A stretch of 64,000 bases of DNA from positions 806,001-870,000 of the forward strand of contig VTFK01000063.1 in the NCBI GenBank assembly GCA_009617715.1. The letters are read 5' to 3'. Each line of letters starts with the position of its first letter. The stretch's first letter is position 1. Positions 34,830 through 48,489 of this stretch are shown one piece after another. The DNA comes from Plectrocnemia conspersa (Eukaryota > Arthropoda > Insecta > Trichoptera > Polycentropodidae). The translations under genes and the position numbers were made by a program. The notes under the pieces are model-generated. The model saw only the letters and a program-made list of their open reading frames with translations, was not told the origin of the DNA and did no database searches.

Positions 34830-36410
34830 TTCATGAAACTTAAAAGAGATTAGAACTGATTTTTTTTTGAGATTTTTTTATTATTAACTATAAATTAGTA
34901 ACGCAATAATTCTATTAGATATTAAATTTTGTCCGTATGTAAAATTATAAAAGTGTTTGTGTTCTAAATAAATTTATTCATATATACGCACACTTAAAAG
35001 CATAATTACAGTAATCAAACACTCGAACGATTTTTCATGTAAACCCTTTGTAATTTTCCAATTAAGTTACACGCATCAAGGTGCGTATTACATAGTACGT
35101 TTTTAGATCGGGCTCATTGTTACTTGTCTATTTATACATAGATATATGTATATACATATGTATAACATGTAGGCACGCGTCTCTAATTAATTTACATGAC
35201 ATCCACCAGCGTGATAAATTACACGGATGTACTCAGATAAGATTGGAATTGAATATAAAAAAATACACTTGTATACACATAAAGGATCTGCATGATCAAC
35301 GGGTGGAGATATTTCGATATAACTTATATATCTATAGAGAAAAAATATATATTCACAATTGCTTTATGAGTCACAAATTTTGATTGATAATGTGGCGGTG
35401 CGTTCAAAGAAGTTTTTTTTTCTTACAAGCTGACCGCCAATCTCATCTTACGCCACGTAATCTAATATTTTATATTGAGAATATGTTTGTTTACCTTGTT
35501 TTACGATTGAATCACACGGTATCATAATTATTTATTAGATTAATCATCAACTATTTAAAGCAATACATGTGAAAATACTCATAGTATAATTATTTGTATA
35601 AGAGAAGTAGATTTTTAGAGACAAGGCAGCCCTTTAAATTAAAATAGTTTAAAGGTACAGTTCTATGTCAGAGATTCGTATCATTAATTAGTGTAATTTA
35701 TAATAAATTTCTATAAATTTATTTTGCCTTAAACAAGATAAATAATGTTTTTATTTGATTGATTATATAATATTGATAATTTGTTAATGTTATTTTTCAA
35801 AGGTACGGCCCACCTGTGTGGAAACTTGTACTAATTACTCACTATATTGATTTCATAAAATACGTATGGCTTATAAATAAACCGAAAAATAGTATTTATA
35901 TAATATCTAGTATTTCTTAAAAATACATAATGACCAAAAATAAATATATTTTAATAGTTATGAAATTAGTATTAAATATGATATATGCTTTTAACGGTTG
36001 CAATATTACAAAAACTAATAAAATAAATAATAAAAGTCTCATCTAATATTTTATAAAAATATTAAACACCAAAACAGGTTTACATTTATTATTGTATTTT
36101 AATAATAATACTATCAAATAAACATAGCGTTGCTTAGTCTTTTTTGTAATTAAAAACTTTATATGAAGGTTTATTTTGATTTTATTTTATATCAGTACAT
36201 TTTTTAAATTTATCATTACTGTTGTAAAACTCTTTATTCAATAATGAGCCTAGTCAAGGATTAACTATGGAAAAACTAGGTGACTTAAAATTTCCTAAGC
36301 AGTATTTTAAAGTTAAAATGCAAGTCGTTAAGTTGTAGCGTTAATTCAAATGTGTGGTGGCAATGCTTTAAATTATTTTTTGAAAACAAAAAAAAGTTAT
36401 TTAGATAAAT
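34830..36410. other. AT-rich spacer
   Basis: No supported gene. An 88-codon plus-strand frame (35117-35383) is unremarkable. Confidence 0.4.
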
Positions 36411-36429
36411 GTTGCGTTAAAACAAAATA

Positions 36430-37250
36430 CAGATGCATGCTGTATTGTCAAGTCTTCTTGAAAATTGAGTTAAATTCTTGCTGATTGAATGTGCTAATGT
36501 ATTCGTGGTCTATTGTTTCGAAAGCTCTCTTGAAATCTAAGAAAACTGCTCCAATGATTTTGATTGTCATCTACAACTACTTTAAATGTAGTCTCAGAGG
36601 AATGTTTTTCTCTGAATCCCGATTGTTGTTCACCTATAATGTTTTGAGAAATAATGAATTTTCTATATAAGGCAACATTTTAATTGGTCTCATTTCCTCA
36701 ACCTTTTTACTATTATTTTATTTTTATATAATAGTAGCAATCTTCAAATTATCAGGTAGTTCTCCTTCGGCGAGTGCTTTAGTTACTAAATAATATAATC
36801 TAGTTCCTTGTATTTCACAATTTTTTTCTATTATATTTACATAAAATTCATCAGTACTAGTTTATTATTTCAATTTACAAATTATGTTGTGAGTTTCTTC
36901 CAAAATTACTGATTTAATGTGATGACTGATTTCATTATTGTATCGTAGTAAATTATTAATCTGGGGAATTGATTTTACAGTTTCTTCTATAATTTCAATT
37001 TAGTGCTATGTATTTATTTTTCTGCTAATATACGAAGATCTTTATATATATATATATATATATATTTTCATCAATCTCTATATTTATTAAGTCGTTTCTC
37101 TGAGTAGGATTTATTAATTTTTTATGGTTTTCCACATCCTATTTGGGTCACTTTTTATTTCATTTTAACAGGTTTTTTAATTTTCAAGATTGACATTAAC
37201 CAAACAGCAAAAAAAAAAGCTTTAAAGCTTCTTAACGTTACATAAGTAGT
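36430..37250 (-). mobile_element. Non-LTR reverse-transcriptase relic
   Basis: The minus strand, from right to left, encodes EIIEETVKSIPQINNLLRYN, STDEFYVNIIEKNCEIQGTR, KALAEGELPDNLKIATII, then IIGEQQSGFREKHSS (the QxGFRxxHS box) and GAVFLDFKRAFETIDHEYIS (first catalytic-Asp motif). The order is that of a reverse transcriptase N-terminal half. Stops and frame changes interrupt it, and the YADD half is missing. A (TA)n tract lies at 37038-37066. Confidence 0.8.
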
Positions 37251-37479
37251 TGAATTCATTGTATACTTCCAAAAATTGTAAATCCGCGTTTTTAGTCACA
37301 TTTTTATTTAGTCAGTTGAAAGCTCAATTTTTTTGCTTTAGCTATAATAGTTGAAGATATACAATCTGCATTTAAAATATCAAATTTTTAATGTTATATT
37401 GCTTCATAATATATAAATATATACATTTGAAAAATAATTTCAACAGCACTAATTATTTATTTAAAGCTCGTTTAGTCCG

Positions 37480-37900
37480 CCTCATTTAAAAGCTCGTCCA
37501 TACTTAGCGCTGATAATGAGTCGGTAACATCTCATAAATCCGTTTGCCTCTTACCGAGCCTTTTATACATACTCAATACAACATACATAAATAAATTATA
37601 GCAACAATCCTGCGTGTTTATTAATGTTCCACTTTGCGATGGCTAATGTCGCTCGTTTGTCGCGCGATTGTCGTTTAACACCAGAAGTCGGCCCGGACAA
37701 TGCCGTCGCCCACAGGCAAAGACTCTTGCATTAAATAACGCATATTAACAATGCGAAAGTCGTTACGGATCATGAGTGAAATTAATAACGAAATAAGGGA
37801 AATCCGATATGATCGGGAACGACCATTTCCTGGTGCATGATAATGGCCGCAGAGCTTAGAAAATGTGACAGATGCGTTGTATGTGTAATGGTTTCTCGGC
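37480..37900. other. GC-richer single-copy block
   Basis: Contains TCGCTCGTTTGTCGCGCGAT, AAGTCGGCCCGGACAATGCC and ATGATAATGGCCGCAGAGC. No frame of note. Candidate regulatory element. Confidence 0.3.
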
Positions 37901-37909
37901 TGTGATTCA

Positions 37910-40900
37910 ATTTATAATGTGCATGTGTTGCAAAGCAATGTAATGGTAAGGTTTAGCACGATTTTTAGTTAATTGGTATAGTTTTGAAATAATTGTATAA
38001 GTGAGTAAACAATATCTTAATAATATGCTTTTTAATCTTGTTTTTTTGTAATTATTTGTAAAAGTATTCTGCTCCTTATTTACGATCAATAGATATTGTC
38101 CATGATGAGAAAATCATGATTGAGTAATTAACTATCACGAGCATAATCTAACAACGTATTTAAAGTTATTTTTATAGTACAGGCATGATTAAAAATTGGT
38201 GGTTTTAACTTGATGTAATTCAATTTAATTAATTTTTAAATTTATTTTATGTTACAATTATTAATAATCCTATGGTTTTTGAAAAATGCTGTCAATATAT
38301 ATAAGGAACAGCCTTCATGTTATAGATTTTTTAAATGTTTAATTTCCACATTTAAAAAATCCTGGAAAAAAAATCAATAAAATTATAATCAAATTTTATT
38401 TTCGTAAAATGAAAAAATAAATAAATTTTCTTGTAACTGTTTATTTAAATAAGTGAGCTGCTTAAAATCTTAAAAAGCGACATCTTAACAAAGTATTGTC
38501 TATGGCCCTTCATTTTTGAGAAAACATTTGCCATATTTTCTCAAAAGCGGAAATGGATTAGAGATGTTTGGAGTCTGCGTATACTGTAATACTTTTCGCT
38601 ATTTATCCATGTTAATTTAGCTTAACAACTCCTGGAAGACGATAGTTTATTTTTTAACTTTCTTAGTGATTTTTTTCCCAACATCTGGATAGATAATTAG
38701 TTTATTTTTTCTCTTTCTACTTTTACTTTTAGCTTGGCAAACATCAAGTCTAGCATACATGTATTGATGAACCTGCTGATAATAACCTAAACTTAAATGA
38801 ATTTTTGGATATATCGATTAAATAAAAATGCGATGCCTCTAACAAGGATCAATACATACAAAACTGTTAAAAAAAAAAATCCGGACAAAATAAATTAAAG
38901 TTTTGGAAAAATATAAAACCATGTCAGACTGTAATTTTTATCACCATCTTCTTTGAAAATGAATTTAAATTTTACGATACCTGCAAAGTGAAAACGCTTG
39001 AAAATATTAATAGATAATTTAATATCGCGTATTACAACGTAACATTATATTTCAACGGTCGTTATAATAATTTCACATTATATGCAGTGCCACAGCGTGA
39101 TAATTATGCTAATGCGTTATTACAAAATAGTTTTCACAGTAATTAAAAACGAACGCGAATGTGTAACGGACCTCCGCAGAGTCAGAGGTCAAGCATCTTG
39201 GCATGAATGTCTTGAAACAAATTGGATACGTCCGAATGGTCGTTTTGTAAACTTACGCCTATGATTCTGAAAACTATTTCTATATTATTCCCATACGTAT
39301 ATTTCATTATATTAATAGCACTGACTTTCTGCGTAAAACCCATAAAATCGATTCTTGTATTGTAATTTTATAGTGTTATAAATACGAAACGGGCCATTTG
39401 GTATCCGACATCATAAATTAAATCCATCGACGTGGATATTTTATTTAAACATGATTTTGGTTTTAGTTAAACTTTATTTCTTTTTTATTGCTTCTTAAAT
39501 ATTTTGAGAAACACTGACGATTTAACTATCCATTACTACGTCTACAACTGTCAGAAACAACACAACGAGAACGAGAGTATTTAATATTCATTTAAAATCA
39601 GCATGTGAGCTTTCGCGTAAGACATGATACGTGTCACTGGATAACCTTATAAAATAGCACATGAAAGCAGCAATCTCAAATATATACAGAATGACTAAAA
39701 AATTACAGTATATACCAATTTCTTTAGAAAAATCCTAAAATTTTTGTAGAATAATTTGTATTATCTAATACACAAGTATCTATTGAAATTCTTTGTTTTG
39801 CGATTTAAGAGCTAAGTAAAAATGTTTTTATTTCATTTCTAAAATATTTATTTTAATTCGCAACAAAAAATGTTACTGTTAAAGGTGTAAGATGCTTAAG
39901 CTTTTTATTAATCACTATTTTCCTTAAAAGGCATAGGTAATGTTTTAAATGTCTTTGTGTTTAATTAAAAGTTTTTGATACTGTTTGTATATAACTTCTT
40001 TGTTTGTAACTTGAGGTACAACATATATAGATTTATTGTAGCTTTATCGTTTATTTTTTTATTACAGCGATTATAGTGGGAAAATATTTTTTTAATTACT
40101 AATTGATATTTTTACTTTAAAAAATTGTTAGACTAGTAATCACAATTTTGTACAATAATGATTTTTTCAATTATTTTTTTAATAAAGCTATGAATTAAAG
40201 ATAAAATAAAAATAGATGCTTAGACGAAAAATGTCACACAAAATAATTAAAAAATAGATAAAAAAAAATTATCCATGAACCACGTGGATCAAACATATTA
40301 TATATATTCTTACTCACAATACAAGCAAGTTCATCAAAACATCTTGAGAATCATATACTTCTGTATAAAAATATTTTTTAAATAATTCTCAATTACTGTT
40401 TGTTAAAATTATTTATTTGATGACACTCCGTCACGACGTCTTTCAAACTGACTTAATTTTAATATTATTGTTTTTTTATTCCATTTTGTCGATTTTTTAC
40501 AATAATATTTCACTAGAATAGCAAAAAATTATAGTAAATTATATCGAGCACAGAACATGAAACAGTAACCATAATTTATTTTGGATAAATTTATTATTTT
40601 TCTTTTAACGTCATCATGTCATGTTAGTTGTTTTTAGTGGTCCATAACTGTTGAATTGCTAAGAGCTAATTTTGTGGGTTATAAAAACTCTTAACTGTAA
40701 TAGTTGCGTTAAGATTTAAAAATGTACTGGATTATATATACATACATACTAAACAAAGGCCACCAAACATTTTATGATTAGTAATTTTTACCTATTTTAT
40801 CATTGTGCAGACAACTTTTTATTATCGTAAAAGATCTTCTTTTAATTGCACATTACAATTTAATTTAAAAATAAATCATTTATTTTGCATAAAAAAGCAC

Positions 40901-41550
40901 AGAACAAACTTAGTGACAGTGTTTTTTTGTTTTACTCAGTATTTTACATTTTCTGACTGTTAAAAGTTATCAAGACTAACACAAAAAATTTGTGTACGTA
41001 GTTTTGATTAAACTAATACGTTTAATTGATCGTTATCAACTGAAGCGAGACTTCTATAAATTTCTTAATTTTAAAATCTTTCAATTTTAACATGATTTTT
41101 TCGAAACAACAATACAAAAATAATATTTTGTTTGCTTCTTTTTATATTTAATCAATAGCCTAATTTTGAACCATAATTATTTATAAGAATGAATGAAGTA
41201 AGCAAATAAATATTAAAAAAGGACGTTAAACGATTAAATAATATTGTTGTTGCTAAATTCATGAAGTGTTCCAGGAACTGATAAATATTTTCTCGAAATA
41301 ATATGTATGGTATTTAATACTTTTAAATAACATATATGAGTATAATAATTATTTTGTGACACCTTGTACACAATAATGTATGTATAATACAGAATCGTAT
41401 TATATAAAGTATGCGTCCGTATCAGCATCGGCGATCTAAATTAGAATAGCTTTAGAAAACGGTTCTGCGTTGTATAATACACATAATCTTACGAGAATAT
41501 TTCACGTGTATACACATAGATGTATATACACTTTTTTTCAATACATCTAT
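37910..41550. other. Long AT-rich stretch without genes
   Basis: Only a modest richer patch at 39080-39260 (with a 60-codon frame of no family) breaks the monotony. No repeats from the families above were noticed. Confidence 0.4.
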
Positions 41551-41559
41551 AATACACAA

Positions 41560-41940
41560 TTGGGTCTCGGAGATTAGAGCTCGCTCCTCGCGTACAATTA
41601 TTACCGGCCGTCGATCGGCACTGTTAAATAAATTAAAATAATTAGTTGAACCTTTGAGGTCCGCGGCGGTCCGTACGTTATGGACCCACACCGATCCGAA
41701 GATAAAAACAAACCAGAACACAGAAAGGCCCAGCCAACTCAGCTGAGTAGGCAGATATGGCAGTAATAAAATTTATCAGCGAATAATTTACGACGCCTAG
41801 GCCTTATGGGGTACGGGGAGCTTTCGTGCTTTACATCTCCGAAGGCGCTTTTGTTCTTTGAGTCGAGAGGATGAGTGCCATTTAAAAGTAAATCATCTCC
41901 GGTGGAAGAAGATAGACTTTAATTTGCCGCCACACAAGTA
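41560..41940. other. GC-richer single-copy block
   Basis: Contains ATTACCGGCCGTCGATCGGC, GGTCCGCGGCGGTCCGTACG and a homopurine/pyrimidine-poor CTCCGAAGGCGC run. The overlapping minus-strand 89-codon frame has no recognised product. Candidate regulatory element. Confidence 0.3.
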
Positions 41941-41949
41941 TTTGTAGTT

Positions 41950-44050
41950 ATTTATTTAGATTAGCATTCTTAGGACGTATTGGAAAAGTATGATTAGAAG
42001 TACTACAACACACAGGGATACGCCTTTTAAATGATTTAGTTTCTCGTTATATTTTTGCTTTTATAAAGATAAATTTAATAGTTATTAACTCAATATTTGT
42101 TGTGTTTAAAAATGCCGCTTTTGCTGTTTGAGTGAAGAAAAAAACATTTAGAATTTATTTTTTTTCAAAAATATTAATTACACGTATGTTTTAAATTACT
42201 AATACGTAATACATAATAATATAATTTAAATATTAAAAAAAATTTTTAGTAATACTAATTAATATATTTTATTCAATAGAAAAACATTTATTTTGCTCAA
42301 CTTTAATATTTACTTATTCCTTAAAACCTTTCTAATTGATTTTATGTTCCCACAATAAATATTAAATTGATTTTTAATAAATCATAAAATTATTATAATT
42401 ATGTATAGAGATAATAAAGACAATAGATATTCTACATCATATAGCCTTAGGCGCTTGTCAAAAAAATGCCATAATAAATACATACGAAAAAATATGTATA
42501 TTGCTTAATCAGTTATGTTAATATTTATAAAGAACTCCTTGATATTTTACCACATAATATTTTTTATTGATATGTATATTGCTAATGCAAAACTAATAAT
42601 ACTTGGAATAAATTATTATCAGTTAAGCTTTAGCATGATATCATAGTATCAATTAATAAATAATATATTCTTAACCCATAAATATTTATATGGATATGTT
42701 CTTCATCGTTCTCATAATATGTGCATCTTTAATTTACAAACCGCAATAATTGTTTGCATAAACAATGAGGATTTTTAAAATATTTACCTAACGTTGCATC
42801 TGTAAACACACCGTTCAAGTGTTTACTTTCTACATATAATTACAATATTGTAATGAATTATTCATTGTGTCATCCTCGATGTTCACATATGAACTCTTTG
42901 TGAAGGTTATGTCAACGAGTCAAGATTAATATGTGCATTTTCGAAACAGAAAAAATGTGCAATTTGTTTATTCGCATTATTAGCGAAAATATAAAATTCT
43001 GTCTGCAGCTCACTAATTTGTGCATGATTTATTACATGTGAGAAGAGTGTGAAAAAACTGTCATATTTGACAATGTCCTGTCAAATTTCGTACCATGACG
43101 ATAATCACGTGCAAATCGCTTTTCAACCTGTAAAATATGAATGAATGTCATGCACAGTAAATATTTGCTTAAAGCGAAAGCATTGACATATGTTTAAAAT
43201 ATGTTTATATCTTTTATATATTTTATTCACAAGTGTCAGATTTTTTTTTTTGGTTCAAGTCAATTCAACAACAACGTATCTTATATGCTTGATTTTCTAT
43301 TCATGGTTTAAATTTTTTTTAATTTAAAATTACGTTATAATAGTCTCACCATGTTTAAAAAACAATAAATGAATTATTCATTAAAAATAATAATCATTCT
43401 TTGTAAAAGTTTTATGTATTTTTCCTTAAATTTAATTAGAATTATGGATAATTTATTATTTTTATCTTATTAAATAACTTCAACAAGTGTTAACAATGGA
43501 AATGTTTTTGAATTAGTATTGTGCATTTAATATGTTTCTGTACGTTCTATGTAAATTTTATAATTATTAAAAACATCTCTTCTGGTAATCGTAGTGCAAA
43601 ATTTTGCAAATTAGAATATTACGAAAACAATATTTAAACACGTTTGACCTTATATTAGCAGGCGAATGATAAAGAAGGTCTATATTATCGCACTTTAAGC
43701 GCATTAAAGAGAGCAACTACATTGTTTTTGTTTGACTTTCTGATTCCTGTCATTAGTCTGTTGACAGTTGCCAATTTTTTCAAGTTAGTTGGCGCACATA
43801 TAAATTTGACTACAAATCCGATTGAAAATGCTAAAAAAAAATTAAAATACCTATTAAGTATTCATATATTTTTTGCAATATTTTACGAAAACTAGTAAGG
43901 ACGATGCTTATCTTTGGAATCCTTTTTTATGACAAATATGCCACCAGACTTAATTGCAAGAGATTTTGAAAACCTACTTGATTTAATAAATGAATCTGAT
44001 TTAAACCATAAATAAAAAGATCAGCTATTAAATGACTTCTTACAAATTTA
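41950..44050. other. AT-rich spacer
   Basis: No supported gene or repeat boundary; a patch at 43640-43800 is slightly richer. Confidence 0.4.
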
Positions 44051-44059
44051 CCAGAAAAG

Positions 44060-44240
44060 TATTTATTTCTAATCGCATGTAATGACTTTTTTAAATCATG
44101 GTTTCTTGTTGTTTCTGAGAACTAATGAACAACAGACTGAAACGTGTTGCTTTTGTCTTTCTGTCAGTTCATACAGTACCCATTTGTCTATTTTTTCACC
44201 GTATATATGGCATTTAGATGTTGTGAAATTGTTGCAGAAA
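44060..44240 (-). pseudogene. Mariner transposase fragment
   Basis: The minus strand reads KWVLYELTERQKQHVSVCCS, then LVLRNNKKP, a stop, and KKVITCD followed by a stop. It matches the region of mariner transposases running from the conserved WVPHEL-like motif to the first catalytic Asp in TCDEKW. The rest of the DD34D domain is not readable and no inverted ends were found. Confidence 0.7.
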
Positions 44241-44544
44241 TCATTTGTCAATCTATTGCGAATGTCATAACAGTTTTAAAGTAGAAATTTCTACAAAAAA
44301 GAATGGAGAAACATTCCAATAAATTGATTGGAAGATTTTCTAACAACATGATTGATTTAAAGTTGTCCTGATAAATCGTTGTGGGGGATTCATCCACTTA
44401 AAACTTGTTGAATTTCAGAATAAATAAACAGATTTAAAAAAAAGTGTTCATCTTTAATACTCATTACAGTTACTATGTGCAAGTTTTCGTCGTTTATATG
44501 CATTATTAATATAATTTCCATTAAATATGTATATCACCACTCTA

Positions 44545-44960
44545 TTTTTAGGTGGTGCAAATGCGGCAAAGGAATTTCTCCTACCCCTCGGATGCATATC
44601 ACAAACGGTCATCCCGCGGTTCTCTCTCACTCTCTCGGCTCTCCGATCTGATATCAGCGGCCAAGAGTTAAACTCATAATATTTTATTGGTTCAACATTT
44701 TACACGGCAATAAACGAAAGGTTAAATACTATAAGATTTATATCTATTGAAATACTTATTGAGGCCGGCCGCCGGTTTGTTTCTTTTTATTCCGTTTTAA
44801 ATAACTCGCCCGGTGTGAAATATTACACAATAAAGCTCATTTGATAATGGTCAACGATGGCGATGGGACCCATCCGGTTAATGGCCTCGCCTTTTGTTTT
44901 GGACCTTTGCTTAAAAACAGTATCTTGTTTTAAATTTTTGACAAATGGTAATTCTCGAAA
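44545..44960. other. GC-richer single-copy block
   Basis: Contains a TC-rich run (TTCTCTCTCACTCTCTCGGC, a GAGA-type site on the other strand), GAGGCCGGCCGCCGG and CATCCGGTTAATGGCC. Candidate promoter or enhancer. Confidence 0.35.
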
Positions 44961-44969
44961 GGTGAGAAA

Positions 44970-46045
44970 ATGGGCGTGAGTCTGTTTTCCACTTCCGAGA
45001 ACCAATTCATTTTTTTAAGGTGGCGACGTATCGAGCATTTCTCTTTTAAGCTGGTTGTTTATGAGAGCTTTCAATCATGCTATCATGATTCGTTTAGACA
45101 TTTTGTAAAATGTCCTTTAATGTTGATGTTATTGATTGTTTTGTTGATGTTATTGATTAAGGGTTTGAACTAAAGAAACATTTAAATAAATTTTAATTTT
45201 TTTTTTTTTTTTGCTTTTTATCAAGAATAATAATGTTTACATAATTTCATTAGTATTGGATCACAAACCAAAAAATATATTTAATTTTTTGTCGAAGAAT
45301 TGACAATTTGAAATTTGAAAAACACTTAAATATATATTTATACACCTTAATTATTATTGTATTTTACAATTCATTCATTATTTCCGTAGCGACTTATACA
45401 TAATACAAGTCAAAATACGCGCAAATGCGCGTATGAAGTCCCGCGAATGGTGCCCGTGGACCTAGCAGCCACTGAAAAGTACGCCCAAACTCAAATTAAC
45501 CTAACAAAATTTTTAAAATAAAATATAGTTTAAGCACTATCATTAGGTTCATTAGTTTTTATATGTTTGGGTTTTGTTTTTTTTTACATCTAATAATATT
45601 TATTGCATAAAATCAAAAATTGTGATTCGTTGCACAAAACATGAAAAACTCTAATTGCTAATGAATACTAAAAATATTTATTTTTTTAATCAATATTATT
45701 TTTGAATTATGAAATTGCTCAGTATAATATTTATAATTAATCGATAATCAGATAAATCATATCATTCATTTTTAATAACCCCTTTCAATGATTGATTTTC
45801 TAATTTATTTTTATTTAAATAACTTAAAATTATACATTTTATATAGTATGTATGTTAAGCTCATTGACATATAGCTGTACTCTTTATAAATATTATGTTT
45901 ATTATTTTAAATATTATTATTTTTCAGCTTACAGTTTATTATAATTATCTGGCGTTTTCAACGGATTATTAATTTTTTTTTTATAAAATCTTAAATTCAA
46001 ACTCTAAAACTATTTATTTATTTAAAACAAAATATTTCTCTATGT
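44970..46045. other. AT-rich spacer with repeat traces
   Basis: Short direct repeat TTGATGTTATTGATT at about 45123 and 45145. At 45500-45590 an AACCTAACAAAA..TATAGTTTAA..CATTAGGTTCATTAG segment is a weak relative of the 10050/18080/31170 family. Confidence 0.4.
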
Positions 46046-46049
46046 GTTC

Positions 46050-46480
46050 AATAACCTTTTGCGCATCGTGCGAAAATTCACGTGCAATGTCAAATAGCGT
46101 TCGACTGCTAAACAAGTCCCGTTGTCGATAATTTCGTTAACGCGACAAATCCTCAGTCATAATTTTAACACGTTAACGCACCCCAATCGAATAAAACTGC
46201 AAATCCAGTTTCGATACTCAGACGTAAATCCTTCATCTTTAGTTACTCGCTATCTCTATTCAAAAGCTTGATATTTTCCCAAGTTATTAAGTATCGCGTG
46301 CGTGGCACGCTGCACTCCATTTCCATAAATCTTATGTGGGTTTTTTTCAGGGGCACTTTCTTGTTTGAAAACGTTCCGATAATTTGAATAAGTTAAAAAA
46401 TCAACAAGGGCAATGGCGCTGGCTTCTAACACCTTCGCGCCGGCCGATTTTCTTTTGACGCGAGCGCCGTTTTATCAAGT
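46050..46480. other. GC-richer single-copy block
   Basis: CpG-containing words (CGTTAACGCGACAAATCC, ATCGCGTGCGTGGCACGC, TTCGCGCCGGCCGATTTTC) in non-repetitive sequence, with no frame of note. Candidate regulatory element. Confidence 0.3.
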
Positions 46481-46489
46481 TTATTTATT

Positions 46490-47685
46490 AGGTGATATAC
46501 TCTTACACCTGTCTTTATACTAGTAAACAGTATTGGGTTTGTTGAAAAATCAGCAAAGAGTTATTAATTTATAAACAAATATTATATTTTAATTTAAATT
46601 GATTTACATAGGGTGAAAATTTAATTTCCTGTTTTGGGTGTAACTTTGCATCTAAAATAGATGCTAAAAAAGCATGTTTATTTTATAAACATATATAAAT
46701 TATCACATATATGATACATGGAAATGTAGATGCCACTACTAAATGGTGGAGTTAAAATGGCAGGTCTTGAAAGTCGGAGATTATTCGCTGGAATGTAGAG
46801 ATTAATTATTGTCGGCCATGATATGTCGTGATATGTTTTTCTAGTGATTCTAGACGATGATGTATACATGATCCGTTTTCGTCTCCAACCGCGTCTCTGG
46901 AGCGTCTTACTCTGTCTACATCTTTGCCCTTCTGTGAATAAGTGTCACATCTTTATCAATTGCATCGCTTCTTGGAGACACTATAAGGTGACCATTTTGG
47001 CGATCGTAGAGTAGAACGCATTGTATATTTCGTATAAATTATTATTTGTTATTTTTTATGATGAATTTGCATTAAGCACATATGCTAACAAAATAAATAA
47101 AAACAGTGAATATCTTTATATTTTTATATGCTGCCTAAATATAGAGTAGCAATCTGATGAAATTAAGAATATTGAATCATTGAAGATATAGATGATAAAA
47201 ATGTGATAGTACTTTATGTACAACATTCACTATTTACTGATTAAATAATTAGGTTTAACGTGAAAATCGTTGTTGTTGTCCAGTTACTTTCAAACGTGGC
47301 ACAAATATATTAAGAGAGTTTGGACATCATGGATTAACAACTAATAAATTTCTTAGACGATGGACCGAAAAAGTCGTAACTGTCAAATACATATGATTTT
47401 TAAAAACATAATTTAAATAATGCGGATACTAATTAAATAACAAAAATCTAAATTAAATCAATCTATATGTACAAAGGATTCGTTTTTTAAATTTCATCTC
47501 AAACGTATCAATTTTTAACGATTTATAAAACGCATATAGTTTTGTCAATTCACATTTGATTATCTTTTTGCTTTCTGATTTAGAATACCAGAAATAGCTT
47601 TATTCCTTACACAAATAATGTATTATCCAAACAGAATTCATGACTATACAAATTTATAATAGCATAAAATAGCTCTCTTTAATTC
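46490..47685. other. Spacer without recognised features
   Basis: AT-rich; a 46730-47000 patch is slightly richer, without gene evidence. Confidence 0.4.
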
Positions 47686-47689
47686 ATCT

Positions 47690-48190
47690 ATCGGACAAAT
47701 ATGTAAGCTGTTGCACAACTTGACTCGTGAGCAAAATTACAAAAAAATGGATTACATCGGTGAACTGCTGCAGAGTTCTGCAACGGAGTTAATACGCAAT
47801 TGCAAGATTGTTATGATCGTTTGTGGATTTGTTCTTATTATCTTTAGTTGTGAGCACAGCCACAAATCAATCCGGGCACGACGAAAGTGGCGTGTGTTGG
47901 TTTTGCCGTTGAGACGCTAAGTGGCAAGGTAACACCAGATAGATTTATTACTTTCTAGAGTGAATTAACACGCGTTTGTCAGAAGGCGAGTGCTAATGAC
48001 AAAACTAGACTTCAATTAACCTCGGCAAACTGAAAATCTTTTGTTCGGGATTGCCGAGCCGATCGATTATTTTAGTCCGACAACAATGAAATTGGGTGAA
48101 TTTTGAGGTATAATTTACTATATAACCTAATATCGGTTAAACACAATCGCTAGTCGAATTGAGGTTTCAACATTTATTTGGCAGTTTCGC
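47690..48190. other. GC-richer single-copy block
   Basis: Non-repetitive, with a 69-codon plus-strand frame that includes a hydrophobic run (IVMIVCGFVLIIF) but no family resemblance. Treated as a possible regulatory element; a short membrane peptide cannot be excluded. Confidence 0.25.
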
Positions 48191-48230
48191 GAGGGTAATC
48201 TACATTTATTTTTTTAATTAGAATCCGTCA

Positions 48231-48480
48231 TTAACCCTTTGACCGCGCATGACACCTATAAATGTCATCAAGAAAATCGCTAGTATGCATTGGGCACCTA
48301 AAGATGTCATGAACCTTTAAGCATTGTGATATGTTTTTTTGTATAATTTAAGGTTAAAAGACATTGTCATTCTTTAAAATAATATTTAATTAACTTATGG
48401 CATAAATAGGTTTCTCCCCCACACATTAGCGTTCAAAAATACTAACCGTGGTAAAAGTGCCACATTACACAGAGGGCAAG
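48231..48480. mobile_element. piggyBac-type element end
   Basis: TTAACCCTTTGACCGCGC at 48231 is a canonical TTAA plus CCCTTT end, followed by sub-terminal repeats ATGACACCTATAAATGTCAT (48248-48267) and CACCTAAAGATGTCATG. No matching right end was found downstream, so one end may be lost. Confidence 0.5.
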
Positions 48481-48489
48481 AACTGTAGC

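Noticed and set aside
43950..44440. Full mariner element
   Set aside because: Only about 180 bp is readable as transposase and no inverted ends or TA flanks were found.
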